Assembly: GCF_002104475.1 (NCBI RefSeq)
Contig: NZ_NBOF01000003.1
Location: 682,001-746,000 of the forward strand
Direction: 5' to 3'
DNA: 64,000 bases
DNA from: Cognaticolwellia mytili
GTDB taxonomy: Bacteria > Pseudomonadota > Gammaproteobacteria > Enterobacterales > Alteromonadaceae
This document shows, one piece after another, positions 42,968-52,622 of the stretch. Both the position numbers and the translations under genes were made by a program. The notes beneath the pieces were generated by a model. The model had not been told where the DNA came from and did no database searches. It was given only the letters and a program-made list of their open reading frames with translations. The stretch's first letter is position 1. Each line of letters opens with the position of its first letter.

Positions 42968-43477
42968 ATGAGTCTATCGTCTGTAGTTCTTGAAAAATAT
43001 GATCCTTCATGGCCAGAGAAATTTGAAATAGAGAAGGCTCAATTATTGGTGGCCGCTGGACAGTGGAATTATGGGAATGTTGAACATGTTGGAAGTACTT
43101 CAATTGAGGGCATGATAGCTAAACCCATCATAGATATTATGTTTGGTGTGAAAAGCCTTGAAGATTCAAAGCTGGCAATTGATGCTTTAGTCAAAGCAGG
43201 CTACGACTATTGGCCTTATAAAGCAGATTTAATGCATTGGTTTTGCAAACCATCAGATGCTTTTCGAACTCATCACCTTCACTTAATTCCTTTTGAAAGC
43301 GACTTGTGGAAGGAGCGTATTAAATTTCGTGACAAATTACGGGAGAATAATAAATTAGCTAATGATTATGCAAATCTTAAGCGAGAATTAGCTTCTAAAT
43401 ATAGAGAAGACCGCGAGGCATACACTCAAGAAAAGTGGCCTTTCATTCAAAAAGTATTGCAGCACTCGCAAAGCTAG
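42968..43477 (+). CDS. cassette 35: GrpB-family protein (UPF0157)
   Basis: A 169-aa protein with the GrpB signature: YDPSWPEKFEIEKAQL, VEHVGSTSIEGMIAKPIIDI and THHLHLIPF. The family has a nucleotidyltransferase-like fold; the conserved GSTSxxGxxxKPIxDI segment is complete. Substrates are not known. The stop TAG lies in the attC left core that the IS110 remnant follows. Confidence 0.88.
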   Translation: MSLSSVVLEKYDPSWPEKFEIEKAQLLVAAGQWNYGNVEHVGSTSIEGMIAKPIIDIMFGVKSLEDSKLAIDALVKAGYDYWPYKADLMHWFCKPSDAFRTHHLHLIPFESDLWKERIKFRDKLRENNKLANDYANLKRELASKYREDREAYTQEKWPFIQKVLQHSQS

Positions 43478-44085
43478 CAGGGACTATGGCGTCAATAGTT
43501 AATCATTAACTTTTGGTACTTTCACATTACACCATCTCTTAGTATCGGGTTTAAGATCACAGCCATGCACAAAATTGTTCTAATTTGTGGCCTTATTCAT
43601 CGAATTTTTCGTTGCCCTATATAGTGACCGTTACCTCTATTCACTGGTGTACTACCGATAAAAATACTCGTTTGTTTGCTTTTAATATAACCCAACGTTT
43701 GCAGGTGATTTAGGAGAGAAGTTGCAGCTATTTTTTATTATCTGATTTTTAAACAAAGTTAGCACAAGCCCATTTGCTATTATTAATGCTTTAGGCATAA
43801 TTTTCGCCCAACTTTTATATGTGGTTTGCATGTCAATAACTGCTTTCGCCGTGTTACTAAGTCGTTCATCGCTTGCATAGTGCTAGGCTTTAGACAATAT
43901 AATGGTGGCGATTGGCATGAGCACAAGCTAAAGTAATGGGTGTTTCAAGTCGATCTGTTGCTTCGATAACAATCCGGTCGGGTCTATCTATTATGGTTCT
44001 AGCCGTTTGTTTTTTGACTGTTTTATGTTGTTTCCACTTGTCATTTGTATTCACTCCATGGATACTAAAAACTAATATGGACTCT
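43478..44085 (-). pseudogene. decayed IS110-family element in attC site 36
   Basis: After CTAGCAGG, GACTATGGCGTCAATAGTTA at 43479 matches the end of the intact IS110 at 22379, with similarity for the next 80 bp. Fragments of the same transposase follow in several frames, including IEATDRLE (revcomp near 43945-43970), which keeps the catalytic Glu. The upstream non-coding end is missing. It sits at the same attC position as the intact copy. Confidence 0.8.
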
Positions 44086-44099
44086 CTTTTATTGCATAT

Positions 44100-44135
44100 T
44101 TATAACACCTTTTAATATGGTGCATTGATGCCAAT
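44100..44135 (+). repeat. attC site 36, degenerate right end
   Basis: AACACCTTTTAATATGGTGC at 44104 resembles the CCTCTTAATGAGGCG end of other sites; the left core is CTAGCAGG at 43473. Confidence 0.45.
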
Positions 44136-44184
44136 TAGTGGGAAGGAGTCAATATCATACATTCGTTGCCAAAGAGGTTGTATC

Positions 44185-44511
44185 ATGGAAGAGTCTACAA
44201 TTGAGGCTGTATTTATTCTATTTGTCGCTGTATTTCCTTGCGGTATTTTCGGTTATTTGATTGCTTTTAAAGAGCGTAGGGGCTTAATTTCTGGTTTCAA
44301 CGATAAGAGTTTTTCTAACCCTAAAGCATTTGGAAAAAACGTAGGTATAAGCCTAATATTATTTTCGATATCTTTGGCATTTATCGCTTATCTTTGGCAT
44401 TTAGGCGATGTTACAGAAAACCAAATGTCATTTTATGTTATCTTTTTAATTACTGCTGTTGTGCTAAATTACATTTACGGCATGATTAAGTACCGTAAGA
44501 AAAGTAACTAA
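44185..44511 (+). CDS. cassette 36: three-TM protein, DUF3784-like
   Basis: A 108-aa protein from ATG 44185 (AGAGG upstream). Membrane helices at about 7-27, 52-72 and 78-98. The first helix is followed by KERRGLISGFNDKSFSNP, which resembles the DUF3784 family with its short basic loop. Longer in-frame openings to 44125 exist without a better ribosome site. Confidence 0.6.
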   Translation: MEESTIEAVFILFVAVFPCGIFGYLIAFKERRGLISGFNDKSFSNPKAFGKNVGISLILFSISLAFIAYLWHLGDVTENQMSFYVIFLITAVVLNYIYGMIKYRKKSN

Positions 44512-44560
44512 TAAATTGTTAAATCAGGATTGAATACCGTTACCTGTGCTTTGTTTTTTC
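44506..44560 (+). repeat. attC site 37, left half (array end)
   Basis: AACTAATAAATTGTTAAATC at 44507 and CCGTTACCTGTGC resemble left-half attC sequence. No right half follows; 44560-44749 has no gene or repeat that I can see. This is taken as the end of the array. Confidence 0.4.
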
Positions 44561-44749
44561 CTCGATAAATGGATACAAAAACCTAGCTAAAGGTGAAGTT
44601 TTTTATGCAGAAGTGCGACAGTCGAAGTCAAACTTGAGAATAAAAACAGTGATAGCTATTGTAACCTCTTGCGGTCGTTTACAAGCTTAAATTGTTCAAC
44701 TTATAGTGTATGCCAGATAATTGTTTAGGTGTTAAACAACAGGTGAGAT

Positions 44750-45187
44750 ATGAAACAGCTATTATTATTTTTGACTCTCACATCGTCAGTGTTTGCGTCA
44801 GAGTTTAACTTAAAACCCTATTCAACTTCGTTAGACTTTGCGCAAGTCAATCATGTTACTGCTTCTCAGAAAGCTGATGGTAGCTGGTGTTTGTATACGG
44901 AAGTACGACATAACGATCAAGGTTGGGAGCATTATGCTGATGGCTGGGAAGTACTCGATTTAGCAGGCAACCAGATAGACTACCGTTTATTGGCTCATCC
45001 TCATGTTAATGAACAACCTTTTACTCGAAGTAAGTGTGGTATTCAAATACCAGCGACAATATCTAAGGTTGTGATTAGAGCTAAATGTAAAAAGCATGGC
45101 TTTGGCGGCAAGCCGGTGGTAGTTGATTTAAATCTAAGCAAAGGAGAAGGGTTCTTAATTCGTAAAAGCAATTTAATTTATCCATAA
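44750..45187 (+). CDS. secreted hypothetical protein
   Basis: A 145-aa protein with a signal peptide (about 1-16, SSVFA-SEF) and a beta-rich mature domain with GSWCLYTEVRHNDQGWEHYADGWEV in pieces and two cysteines further on (KCGIQIP and AKCKKHG). No family recognised by name. First gene after the array on the right; ATG 44750 has AGGTGAG upstream. Confidence 0.68.
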   Translation: MKQLLLFLTLTSSVFASEFNLKPYSTSLDFAQVNHVTASQKADGSWCLYTEVRHNDQGWEHYADGWEVLDLAGNQIDYRLLAHPHVNEQPFTRSKCGIQIPATISKVVIRAKCKKHGFGGKPVVVDLNLSKGEGFLIRKSNLIYP

Positions 45188-45211
45188 CCTTATTGAAATA
45201 ATACTTAATAA

Positions 45212-45262
45212 GACTGTAGCTAGTCTTCAACTCTCTATTTGTGATGTAGAGTTGCTATATTT
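45212..45262. terminator. candidate terminator hairpins between convergent genes
   Basis: AAGACT/AGTCTT (about 45210-45227) and CAACTCT (45228-45234) with AGAGTTG (45248-45254) lie between the secreted protein and the convergent ODP-type gene. T-tracts are weak. Confidence 0.35.
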
Positions 45263-45318
45263 AGAAAGGTACAGGTAACAAGTATTTTTATGCCTATTAC
45301 CTGAAATTCTCAGTAAAT

Positions 45319-46059
45319 CTATGTTGATTTGGCTATTATTCCTACCTCTAGCGCCTCAAACCAATCTAAGAAACGTTTAACATCATCACCTTTGAATATT
45401 CGCCCATGTTGTGGACACATCATTTCAATATTGAGCTTTCGTACTCTGCTGATCCAATCATTTTTAGCTCTATTTGATGGCATCCATCGTTGGTGGAACA
45501 TTTTCATTTTACTGATGTGTTCATCAAAATTATCAACAAATAATGGTGCGTCAACACATTCTAATGCCGCACCAATATCGCCAGACATTAATATTTTAGC
45601 TTCAGCATCGTAGACATTAAAATTGCCCGATGAATGAAGGTAATGAGCAGGAATGAAGTCTAAAGTCACTTGGTCTATTTTTAATGAGCTACCTTCATCT
45701 GGAATAGCTGAATAAGAGATGTTATTCATGCCGAAATGCTTAATGAAACTTTCCCATATCCAAGGAGAATGAAGGGTTGCAGAGGGCAATGCTTGGTCCC
45801 ATAAACCCAATGATGAAATGATATCAGGGTCTTGATGTGAAGCGAAAAGGTGAGTTACTTTATCAGCTGGTAATTGCTTGATCACTACTGAGAGCATCGC
45901 TGAAAAAAGTTCTATTCCACCAGGATCCATTAATAGAGCATTTTTATTAGAAATTACCATATATTGATTGGTATCAATGATTTCATTGGGTTTTTCTTCG
46001 TCACGCCCAAACATCAGCCATGTATGTGAATTATTCTCAAAAAGTTTATGCGTTCTCAT
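45319..46059 (-). CDS. metallo-beta-lactamase-fold protein, oxygen-binding di-iron (ODP) type
   Basis: A 246-aa protein with the MBL-fold outline of flavodiiron N-terminal domains: LLMDPGG, then FASHQDPDI (H-x-D-P-D in place of HxHxDH), IPAHYLHSSGN, LMSGDIGA and CPQHGRIF. These are the expected di-iron ligands of the ODP family, which senses or reduces oxygen. It lies downstream of an MCP-signalling-like gene, so it may act as its sensor. Confidence 0.78.
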   Translation of the reverse strand: MRTHKLFENNSHTWLMFGRDEEKPNEIIDTNQYMVISNKNALLMDPGGIELFSAMLSVVIKQLPADKVTHLFASHQDPDIISSLGLWDQALPSATLHSPWIWESFIKHFGMNNISYSAIPDEGSSLKIDQVTLDFIPAHYLHSSGNFNVYDAEAKILMSGDIGAALECVDAPLFVDNFDEHISKMKMFHQRWMPSNRAKNDWISRVRKLNIEMMCPQHGRIFKGDDVKRFLDWFEALEVGIIAKST

Positions 46060-46084
46060 TTACATTCCCTGTCTATAGCTATTA

Positions 46085-46696
46085 TTAGTGCTGTTCTAGT
46101 ATGGAAACCATTTGTTGTGCATAGCGGATATGCTCTCTGATTTTATTGGCCGCCCCTTCAACATTATCTGCAACATTTGTCAAAGCACTTTGGTATTGTT
46201 CACCGGCCTGAGAGGCTTCTACGCGTGATAATGTCGCTAATATGACCGCATTACGCAATTCACTACTTAGCATAACTAATTCTTCACTGAGGTAGGATAT
46301 TTGTCTTTTATAGCTGTTTTCTAGCTGTTTTTGTTTATGTTGGCAGCGTTCAAACACCTCATCGAGGCTGTGAATGAATTTGGAATCGTTTGCCTTTATA
46401 AATATGGCGTTAAAATGTGAAATTGCTGAATTTGCTCGCTCTTTATCAACGGATGTTTGACTTAAAGCTGCTGCAAGCTTGTTGATGTTTTTTGATGATT
46501 TAATGGTAACTTCAGCTAGTCGGTCAATAAAGTCGGTCAATGGTCGAAAGCCTGCTGCTCGCTCTCCAGCACGAAGAGCTACGGCTCTAGCATTACTTGC
46601 CGTTAAAGATAGTTGTTGTGCTATACGAGTTGTTTTATCAAGTTTAGCGGCAATTTCCGCCGCTGAAATGAAGTAATTATTTGAAAGTTCAGACAT
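46085..46696 (-). CDS. stand-alone MCP-signalling-like protein
   Basis: A 203-aa all-helical protein from ATG 46694-46696 with no TM segment. TASNARAVALRAGERAAGFRPLTDFIDRLAEVTI resembles the tip of a chemoreceptor signalling domain, though it is shorter than a full one. It ends 25 bp before the ODP-type gene. A cytosolic oxygen-taxis pair is inferred from the pairing. Confidence 0.65.
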   Translation of the reverse strand: MSELSNNYFISAAEIAAKLDKTTRIAQQLSLTASNARAVALRAGERAAGFRPLTDFIDRLAEVTIKSSKNINKLAAALSQTSVDKERANSAISHFNAIFIKANDSKFIHSLDEVFERCQHKQKQLENSYKRQISYLSEELVMLSSELRNAVILATLSRVEASQAGEQYQSALTNVADNVEGAANKIREHIRYAQQMVSILEQH

Positions 46697-46838
46697 CAAA
46701 TTTATTATTAGCTAAGTTATCTAACAACTATAGTCACTACTGATAAATATTGCATAGTGAATTTTACTTTTTGATGCTGAGCTTAACTTGATGCCAAATG
46801 TAATGATTTTCGAGCCGACTCTAAGGTAAAGTAACCAA

Positions 46839-47942
46839 TTATGCTATTGCATTTAGTACAGGCGTAGGTAGTACTATTTCCGTTAATAAACTATCTTGTT
46901 GGCAAAGTAATTTATACATATGTAATTGATTTTTTGCTCTTACTAAATTGTGTGTGGCGTAGCTGGTTTTAAAATATTTATCACCATTTAAAAAGTCAGT
47001 TAAAAACCGTATACCAAGCATTAAGGGCATCAGCTTGACGCCGAACAATAAACTTTTACGCTCTATTTCGCTTAAAGATCCATTAAACCCTGCAACATAA
47101 GCATTAGTTAATGCAGCTAAAATATCAAAGTTAATCGACATATCTGATAACTCGGCGCTATCTTCGCTGATAGATGAGCAACAACTACGTACCATATCGC
47201 CAAAATCATGCATTAAATACCCCGACATACAGGTATCTAAATCGATAACAGCGATAGGCTTATTCGTTTTGTTATGAAATAGTAAGTTGTTAATTTTTGT
47301 ATCGTTATGAGTAACGCGAAGTGGTAATTGTTTAATTAATATACTGATTTCTTGACAGAAAAAATGTTGCTCGGCTATGTAGTTAATAGTGCTTTGTGCT
47401 TGTGCTATAAGCTTGCTTGAACTTTCATTAACAGCGTTTTCTAATTGGAGCAATCGTGCAGATAAATTGTGAAAGTCTGGAATGATGTCGGCCAATCGAT
47501 GACAGTCAAAGTCTGCTAATGCAGCGGTGAATTGTGCAAATGAATTAGCGACATCGTGAGCTTGTGCTGTATTTTGGATCGCTTCTAAGGTTCGACAATT
47601 TTCGATGTAATGTAAACAGCGCCAATATTCACCAGAAATTTCGACATGATTTTTATGCACAGTACTTTGATGTTGCCAAATCGGCTGTAAAGCATATTCT
47701 TGCGCTAAATATTTTGCTTTTAAATGCTCGCTGATAAGATCAGCGTTGTCAGTGACTTGTTGAGGCTGATTAAATACGTTTTGATTTAGGCATTGTAACA
47801 CGACACGTTTATTATCTAGTTGCACCAAATAAGTATTGTTGATTAGACCATAGCCGAGCGGCGTAATTTGACATTTTTCTGCTGTATAACCAAATTTAGA
47901 TAATACTAATGGCAGTGATATATTCTTTTGAGATGGAGGCAT
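46839..47942 (-). CDS. aminoglycoside phosphotransferase-family sugar kinase-like protein
   Basis: A 367-aa APH-fold kinase. N-lobe: PLGYGLINNTYLVQ and VVLQCLNQNVFNQP, very like N-acetylhexosamine 1-kinase. Catalytic loop: RVTHNDTKINNLLF; metal-binding Asp in VIDLDTCMSGYLMHDFGD. The substrate is probably a hexosamine, as for that family, but this is inference. Read alone on this strand, with a 112-bp gap to the histidine kinase stop. Confidence 0.78.
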   Translation of the reverse strand: MPPSQKNISLPLVLSKFGYTAEKCQITPLGYGLINNTYLVQLDNKRVVLQCLNQNVFNQPQQVTDNADLISEHLKAKYLAQEYALQPIWQHQSTVHKNHVEISGEYWRCLHYIENCRTLEAIQNTAQAHDVANSFAQFTAALADFDCHRLADIIPDFHNLSARLLQLENAVNESSSKLIAQAQSTINYIAEQHFFCQEISILIKQLPLRVTHNDTKINNLLFHNKTNKPIAVIDLDTCMSGYLMHDFGDMVRSCCSSISEDSAELSDMSINFDILAALTNAYVAGFNGSLSEIERKSLLFGVKLMPLMLGIRFLTDFLNGDKYFKTSYATHNLVRAKNQLHMYKLLCQQDSLLTEIVLPTPVLNAIA

Positions 47943-48054
47943 TCTAATCTAGTTTACTCTTGGCTAATTGAACACATAAATGCGCCAAATTTTAGTCATA
48001 TGTTAAGGTATCCCTTACCAGATGGAAAGTTTTTCATTATGTAGCTAATGAAAA

Positions 48055-49443
48055 TTATTTTTCTTGTAAAGAGAGCGGTAATGAAATGATAAAACAAGCA
48101 CCGGACGTAACTGTAGGCTGTAAGGTTTTAATTGTTTTATTTTTCAATTGGTTACTTGAGCTACTATTTGGTTTGTCGCGAATGTTATTCTTTGCACGGA
48201 TAGAGCCATTATGCCAATGAATAACTTTAGCTGTTATTGCTAGCCCTAAACCAAAATGGCCTAATTCTCTGGAGCGGTCTACATCAAGCTTTACAAATGG
48301 GTCAAAAATACTTTCAATACTTTCTTCTGGAATGCCTTTGCCATCATCTTCAACAGTTATATATAAGTAATTGTTTTTTTGATAACTAGTAATAGTGACT
48401 TTGTTTTGTGCGTACTGCACTGCATTGCCTAACAAGTTTTGAATTGCCCGATAGCACCAATGAAAATCAAGAGATAAACTGGTAGGTTGCTTGATACACT
48501 CTGCACTTGCTTGGTATGTCAGCTTAACGTCATGCTGTTCAGCGAGGGATTGGAAATCACTGTTGATAGTATTGAGAAAATCATTGATGTTAACCAATTG
48601 ACGCTTTAAACGAAAACCTTGACGTTCCATACCAGCATATTCTAAAAATGCTGTGGTCATATCTTCCATACGGGTTAATTCTGCTTCCATCCGGTTAAGA
48701 TATTGATTTTTTTTATCAATGTTTTCAGTATCAAGCGCAGCTTCAACGCCAAAGCGTAAGCAAGACATTGGTGTGCGGATATCATGTGACATACTACGAG
48801 CAAGTATTTTATTATCAGCAACTAACTTTTCAATTTGTGTTGCCATGCGATTAAAGCTGTTTTCTAGCAAACTAATATATGAAAATCGGCTTAACGGCAT
48901 GCGTGCGGTTAAATTTCCAGTACCAATTTGTGTTGCCATATTGGTGAGCAAGTATAGTCGCCGCGTTAATGGAAATAACCAAGCAAGTAAAATGATACAA
49001 ACACCTAGGTATAATGTTGCCGTTAAGATCATATTAATTTTATGGTCTTCAATTTCCATGATGGGTAAAGAAAGTTGGATTACATAAGCGGGATATGATG
49101 TTAATTGCTTTAGCAAGTAGGGTTGGGTTTCTGAGGCTAATAAAAGCCCGCCCTTTTGACTAAGCTGTGTATTTAATTCAGCGGGTAAGGCAATATTTTT
49201 ACTTTTATCGAGTTGTAGTCCTATTTGATAGGTTTGACTTAGTTGCAGGCTAAATAAGGTTAAGTTATCGAGTGGTTGAGATGAAAGCTGTCGATCAAAA
49301 CCTTCGATTAACTGATGGTAAATAGCATATTCACTTTGCGCTTGAATAGGCTCCTGTTTGGCAACAATTTTATCTAAGCCCCAAGTGATAATGAAAAGTG
49401 AGCCAATAACCGTTAATATAATGCTGATGTATAAACGACGCAT
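48055..49443 (-). CDS. sensor histidine kinase
   Basis: A 462-aa two-TM kinase (helices about 5-25 and 135-157) with a periplasmic sensing loop, HAMP (about 158-210), HisKA with His in SMSHDIRTPMSCLR, and HATPase with LGNAVQYA, DDGKGIP and GHFGLGLAI. All motifs are intact. It lies 2 bp after the response regulator and is co-transcribed. Stimulus unknown; the MipA and DUF3019 neighbours suggest an envelope signal. Confidence 0.9.
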   Translation of the reverse strand: MRRLYISIILTVIGSLFIITWGLDKIVAKQEPIQAQSEYAIYHQLIEGFDRQLSSQPLDNLTLFSLQLSQTYQIGLQLDKSKNIALPAELNTQLSQKGGLLLASETQPYLLKQLTSYPAYVIQLSLPIMEIEDHKINMILTATLYLGVCIILLAWLFPLTRRLYLLTNMATQIGTGNLTARMPLSRFSYISLLENSFNRMATQIEKLVADNKILARSMSHDIRTPMSCLRFGVEAALDTENIDKKNQYLNRMEAELTRMEDMTTAFLEYAGMERQGFRLKRQLVNINDFLNTINSDFQSLAEQHDVKLTYQASAECIKQPTSLSLDFHWCYRAIQNLLGNAVQYAQNKVTITSYQKNNYLYITVEDDGKGIPEESIESIFDPFVKLDVDRSRELGHFGLGLAITAKVIHWHNGSIRAKNNIRDKPNSSSSNQLKNKTIKTLQPTVTSGACFIISLPLSLQEK

Positions 49444-49445
49444 AT

Positions 49446-50165
49446 TTAACTGTTTTTCTCTATTTCATCATTCCATGCATCGGCAACAAACAAATAACCT
49501 TTACCCCATACTGTTTTGAATTTTTTAGGCTTTTGCGGATCGTCGTTGAATAGCTTTCGTAAGGTTGAGAGCATGACATCGAATCGGCGATCTTGGCCAT
49601 CATATTCACGATTTTTTAAGGCTTTAAATACGGTATCACGATCAACCACTTCACCTGCATGATTGGCCAAGAAACATAAAAATGCGAATAGGCTAGTAGA
49701 AAGCTCAATTTCTTTACCTTGATAAGTAACACGGTTTGCTTCGATATTAATTAGAAGTCCGCCATGCTGGATGTCTGAAGAAGCTGGGATTGTTTGTGAT
49801 GTTTGCTTTAATGCACCTGATATTCTAGCTAGCAGGGCTCTAGGGCGTACAGGTTTAATTACATAGTCGTTTGCTCCAGCTTCTAAGCCTATTACTTCAT
49901 CAAACTCGTCTGCTCGTGCGGTCAACATAATGATCGGTGTTTGCATTTTTTGTCGTATTTGACGGCAAACTTCAATGCCATTTAAACCAGGTAACATAAC
50001 ATCAAGCAGAACTAAATCTGCTTGAAAACTATCAAAGCAGGCCATCACTTCATCGCCACGAGTGCAATGTTTAACAACAAAACCTTGTTCGGTTAAATAT
50101 TCGCGTACCCAATCACCTAAGGTTAAGTCGTCTTCGACTAATAAAATATGCTTTGCTTCGGTCAT
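49446..50165 (-). CDS. OmpR-family response regulator
   Basis: A 239-aa regulator. Receiver domain with Asp in LVLLDVMLPGLNG (about residue 55), acidic pair VEDDL near the start, and Lys in VIKPVRP. The C-terminal winged helix has DRRFDVMLSTLRKLF and KTVWGKGYLF. It precedes the kinase and follows the DUF3019 gene by 10 bp. Confidence 0.92.
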   Translation of the reverse strand: MTEAKHILLVEDDLTLGDWVREYLTEQGFVVKHCTRGDEVMACFDSFQADLVLLDVMLPGLNGIEVCRQIRQKMQTPIIMLTARADEFDEVIGLEAGANDYVIKPVRPRALLARISGALKQTSQTIPASSDIQHGGLLINIEANRVTYQGKEIELSTSLFAFLCFLANHAGEVVDRDTVFKALKNREYDGQDRRFDVMLSTLRKLFNDDPQKPKKFKTVWGKGYLFVADAWNDEIEKNS

Positions 50166-50175
50166 AATATTTCTC

Positions 50176-50619
50176 TTAAAATAAGCGCCATCGACGTTTT
50201 CTTGGCGATGCTTTGTGTACCCAACTCACTTCTATAGCTGTTGTTGATATAATTTTGTCATAGTCATAGGCAACGAGTTGATAATGCAAAGTTTCGCTTG
50301 ATTCAAACTCAAATATTGCGGTGTTTTGCTTTTGATTGAACCAGCAGTCTAATGCTTCTTTATTACCTTCTTGATATAGGCAGTAGTTACCCTTTATGGC
50401 TGTTTTCCAAGTAAAGGTTACGGTGGCAAAGCACTGTCGTCCTTGTGTTAAAGTGATACATTTTGCAGGTAGCGCTGAAAACTTAGTTTGAGCAGTAAGC
50501 TGCGCAGGTATATCTTTTTCGTCATTTTTTTGCATAGGTACTTGCTGTGCTGAAGCACTTGAAAAATTTCCGATAAAAAATATTAATAAGACAAGTCCTT
50601 TGTCTTGCTTAGAAAACAT
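50176..50619 (-). CDS. DUF3019 family secreted protein
   Basis: A 147-aa protein with a signal peptide (about 1-24) and the DUF3019 pattern: FSALPAKCITLTQGRQCFATVTFTW, NYCLYQ and ALDCWF, four cysteines in two likely disulphides. Found beside MipA and an OmpR-type system in several marine gammaproteobacteria. Overlaps the MipA start region by 11 bp. Confidence 0.82.
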   Translation of the reverse strand: MFSKQDKGLVLLIFFIGNFSSASAQQVPMQKNDEKDIPAQLTAQTKFSALPAKCITLTQGRQCFATVTFTWKTAIKGNYCLYQEGNKEALDCWFNQKQNTAIFEFESSETLHYQLVAYDYDKIISTTAIEVSWVHKASPRKRRWRLF

Positions 50620-51460
50620 AAATGACTCCGAGCATTACTTGCGTCAAGTTTTGCGTATCGACTAAAGGGCTTTTTTTAGTGCTATCGGAATAACGATTAA
50701 AGGTGACACCACCAGAAAATGACCAACTATCAGAAATAGGGTGCTGGGCAAAGAGTTCTAGTTGCAAACGGTAACCGCTATCTGCTTCATATAGCGTGCG
50801 CTCGGGAGTTACTTCGTTAGAGTTAATACCATAGAAATAGTCCATCACTTTTTCAGAGTAGTGAGTGTAGCCTGTGCTCAAATAGATATCCCAATTGCGG
50901 TAAGGAAGCACGTAACTATAAAAAATATCAACTACCCAGCCATTCGTCTTACTTAAAGGGGCTAAAGTGGCGAAGTCAACTGAGAGTGATGCGTTACGAT
51001 GGTAACGTGTGTAACGTAACCCAATCCCTTCTCCGGCACTTCTGTCAGCAAGTCCTTCCAGTGTGGGGATTTCTTTACTGGCATTATCTATAATATTCTC
51101 TGGCTCATAGGCAGAGATATAGGTTTTGCTGATGATATCCAATTCCCACTCAGGCGTAACTACCAATTGGTAACCAAGTTCAGCACCTTGAAGCAAACCT
51201 GAAGCTCGTCGATGGTTTGATTGAATAAAAAAACCTTCATAGTAAACGTCTAGCAGCAATGAAGCGCCCATATAATCAAAGATATCTTCTTGATCATGGC
51301 CTTTTAGTAAGGATGGATTGTAAATGGCCGAAATATTGCCCATCACTTGCCAGCTGAAGGTTTCGTTAAAAACAGTGGTTTCATTTTCTGGAATTTTTTC
51401 ATTTGCTAAACTAGGTAAGCAAACGAACATCAGTGTTATTATTAGGCATTTAAATCGCAT
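50609..51460 (-). CDS. MipA/OmpV-family outer-membrane protein
   Basis: A 283-aa protein with a signal peptide (about 1-19) and repeated amphipathic strands of a beta barrel ending in an aromatic residue (VIYVF). YMGASLLLDVYYEGFFIQS and GIGLRYTRYHRNA fit the MipA/OmpV family. First gene of the four-gene leftward operon that ends with the histidine kinase. Confidence 0.85.
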   Translation of the reverse strand: MRFKCLIITLMFVCLPSLANEKIPENETTVFNETFSWQVMGNISAIYNPSLLKGHDQEDIFDYMGASLLLDVYYEGFFIQSNHRRASGLLQGAELGYQLVVTPEWELDIISKTYISAYEPENIIDNASKEIPTLEGLADRSAGEGIGLRYTRYHRNASLSVDFATLAPLSKTNGWVVDIFYSYVLPYRNWDIYLSTGYTHYSEKVMDYFYGINSNEVTPERTLYEADSGYRLQLELFAQHPISDSWSFSGGVTFNRYSDSTKKSPLVDTQNLTQVMLGVIYVF

Positions 51461-51791
51461 AATATCTACTTATTCTCGATGAATTATTGTCAGTAGTATG
51501 CTGAGAATTACTCGCTAGACAAAGTCGACAATGTACCTTCTTAATGCACTCTTTATTGTTATTTTTTTTTGACATTTTAGCTTAATTTATTATTCGTTAA
51601 GGGCTTTGTTAATAATTACATTATCGTTGCATGATGAAGTGACCATTAAGATGAACTTTTAAACCATGGTACTTTGTCACATATTATCAAATGTAACTAA
51701 TTGGCGTTAGTTTATACGCTCTATAAAGTGTTTAAAAAATGTAAGAAAAGCTAAATATATGCAACATTCTTACTTTTTTATTGTCTCGATA
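51461..51791. promoter_or_regulatory. 331-bp intergenic region upstream of the MipA operon
   Basis: AT-rich with no gene. It should contain the leftward promoter of the MipA operon near 51470-51560 and the 3' end region of the LysR gene on the right. No hairpin or operator is clear to me. Confidence 0.4.
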
Positions 51792-52622
51792 CTAATTTGC
51801 ATGCTTAATAGCCAATCGCTTCAAAGTGTCAACGATTTCAGAAGATTGACTATAGGCTAAAACAATTTCTCTGGTTAATTGTAGACTATCAATCGATCTA
51901 AAAACGACATCGCTCTGGTTTATTATTTCCGCATGTGCAGGTAAAAATGCACAACCTATGCCTGCATGCACTAAGCCTATAGCATAATCTATGGTGGTGA
52001 TTTTCGCGCGAATATCTAAACTTATGCCTGTCATTGCTAGGGTATCTTGTAAGTTATTCCAAGCACTACAAGGGGTGCGTTGGATAAAGGGTAAGCCATC
52101 AAGCTGCTTTAACGTTACTGCGTCATTAAGCGCTAATATATGGTCATAAGGTAGAGCGAGTAAGTAGTCTTCTTGCCACATATCAATAAATAGTTCACCG
52201 TCTTTTAATTCATCTTTTAGAATAATGCGAGCATCAACATTTTCTAAATGTGATACTAAAGTTAGCTCTACAAAGGGTTGCGCAGCGGTAAAATCTTTTA
52301 GTAGTAGGCTCATTCTTTCTACACCTAAACCTCGAGTAACTCCTAAGTTAAATGCTCGTTTGTTGGCTTTTTCGGTGAATATTGTTTTAATTGCGCCGGC
52401 TTGACCTAAAAGCTGTTTTGCTAGAGGGAATAGTTTATCTCCATGCTCTGTAGGGGTTACGCCACGGGCGTGTCGTTTAAATAGTTGTACGCTAAGTTGT
52501 TGTTCTAGTTGTGCAATTGCTGATGATATTGAGGGCTGTGCAATGAAGCAAGATTTCGCCGCAGCGCTAAAGCTTTTCAGCTCATAAACCGAAGTAAAAT
52601 AATAAAGTGACTTTAAGTCCAT
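51792..52622 (-). CDS. LysR-family transcriptional regulator
   Basis: A 276-aa protein. N-terminal winged HTH with LYYFTSVYELKSFSAAAKSC and QPSISSAIAQLEQQL, then a substrate-binding domain. Divergent from glutaryl-CoA dehydrogenase with a 131-bp shared intergenic region, so it probably regulates that gene. Confidence 0.88.
   Translation of the reverse strand: MDLKSLYYFTSVYELKSFSAAAKSCFIAQPSISSAIAQLEQQLSVQLFKRHARGVTPTEHGDKLFPLAKQLLGQAGAIKTIFTEKANKRAFNLGVTRGLGVERMSLLLKDFTAAQPFVELTLVSHLENVDARIILKDELKDGELFIDMWQEDYLLALPYDHILALNDAVTLKQLDGLPFIQRTPCSAWNNLQDTLAMTGISLDIRAKITTIDYAIGLVHAGIGCAFLPAHAEIINQSDVVFRSIDSLQLTREIVLAYSQSSEIVDTLKRLAIKHAN

Noticed and set aside
43973-44130. A complete second IS110 element
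   Set aside because: The transposase is broken in several frames and the upstream non-coding end is missing, so it is only a remnant.
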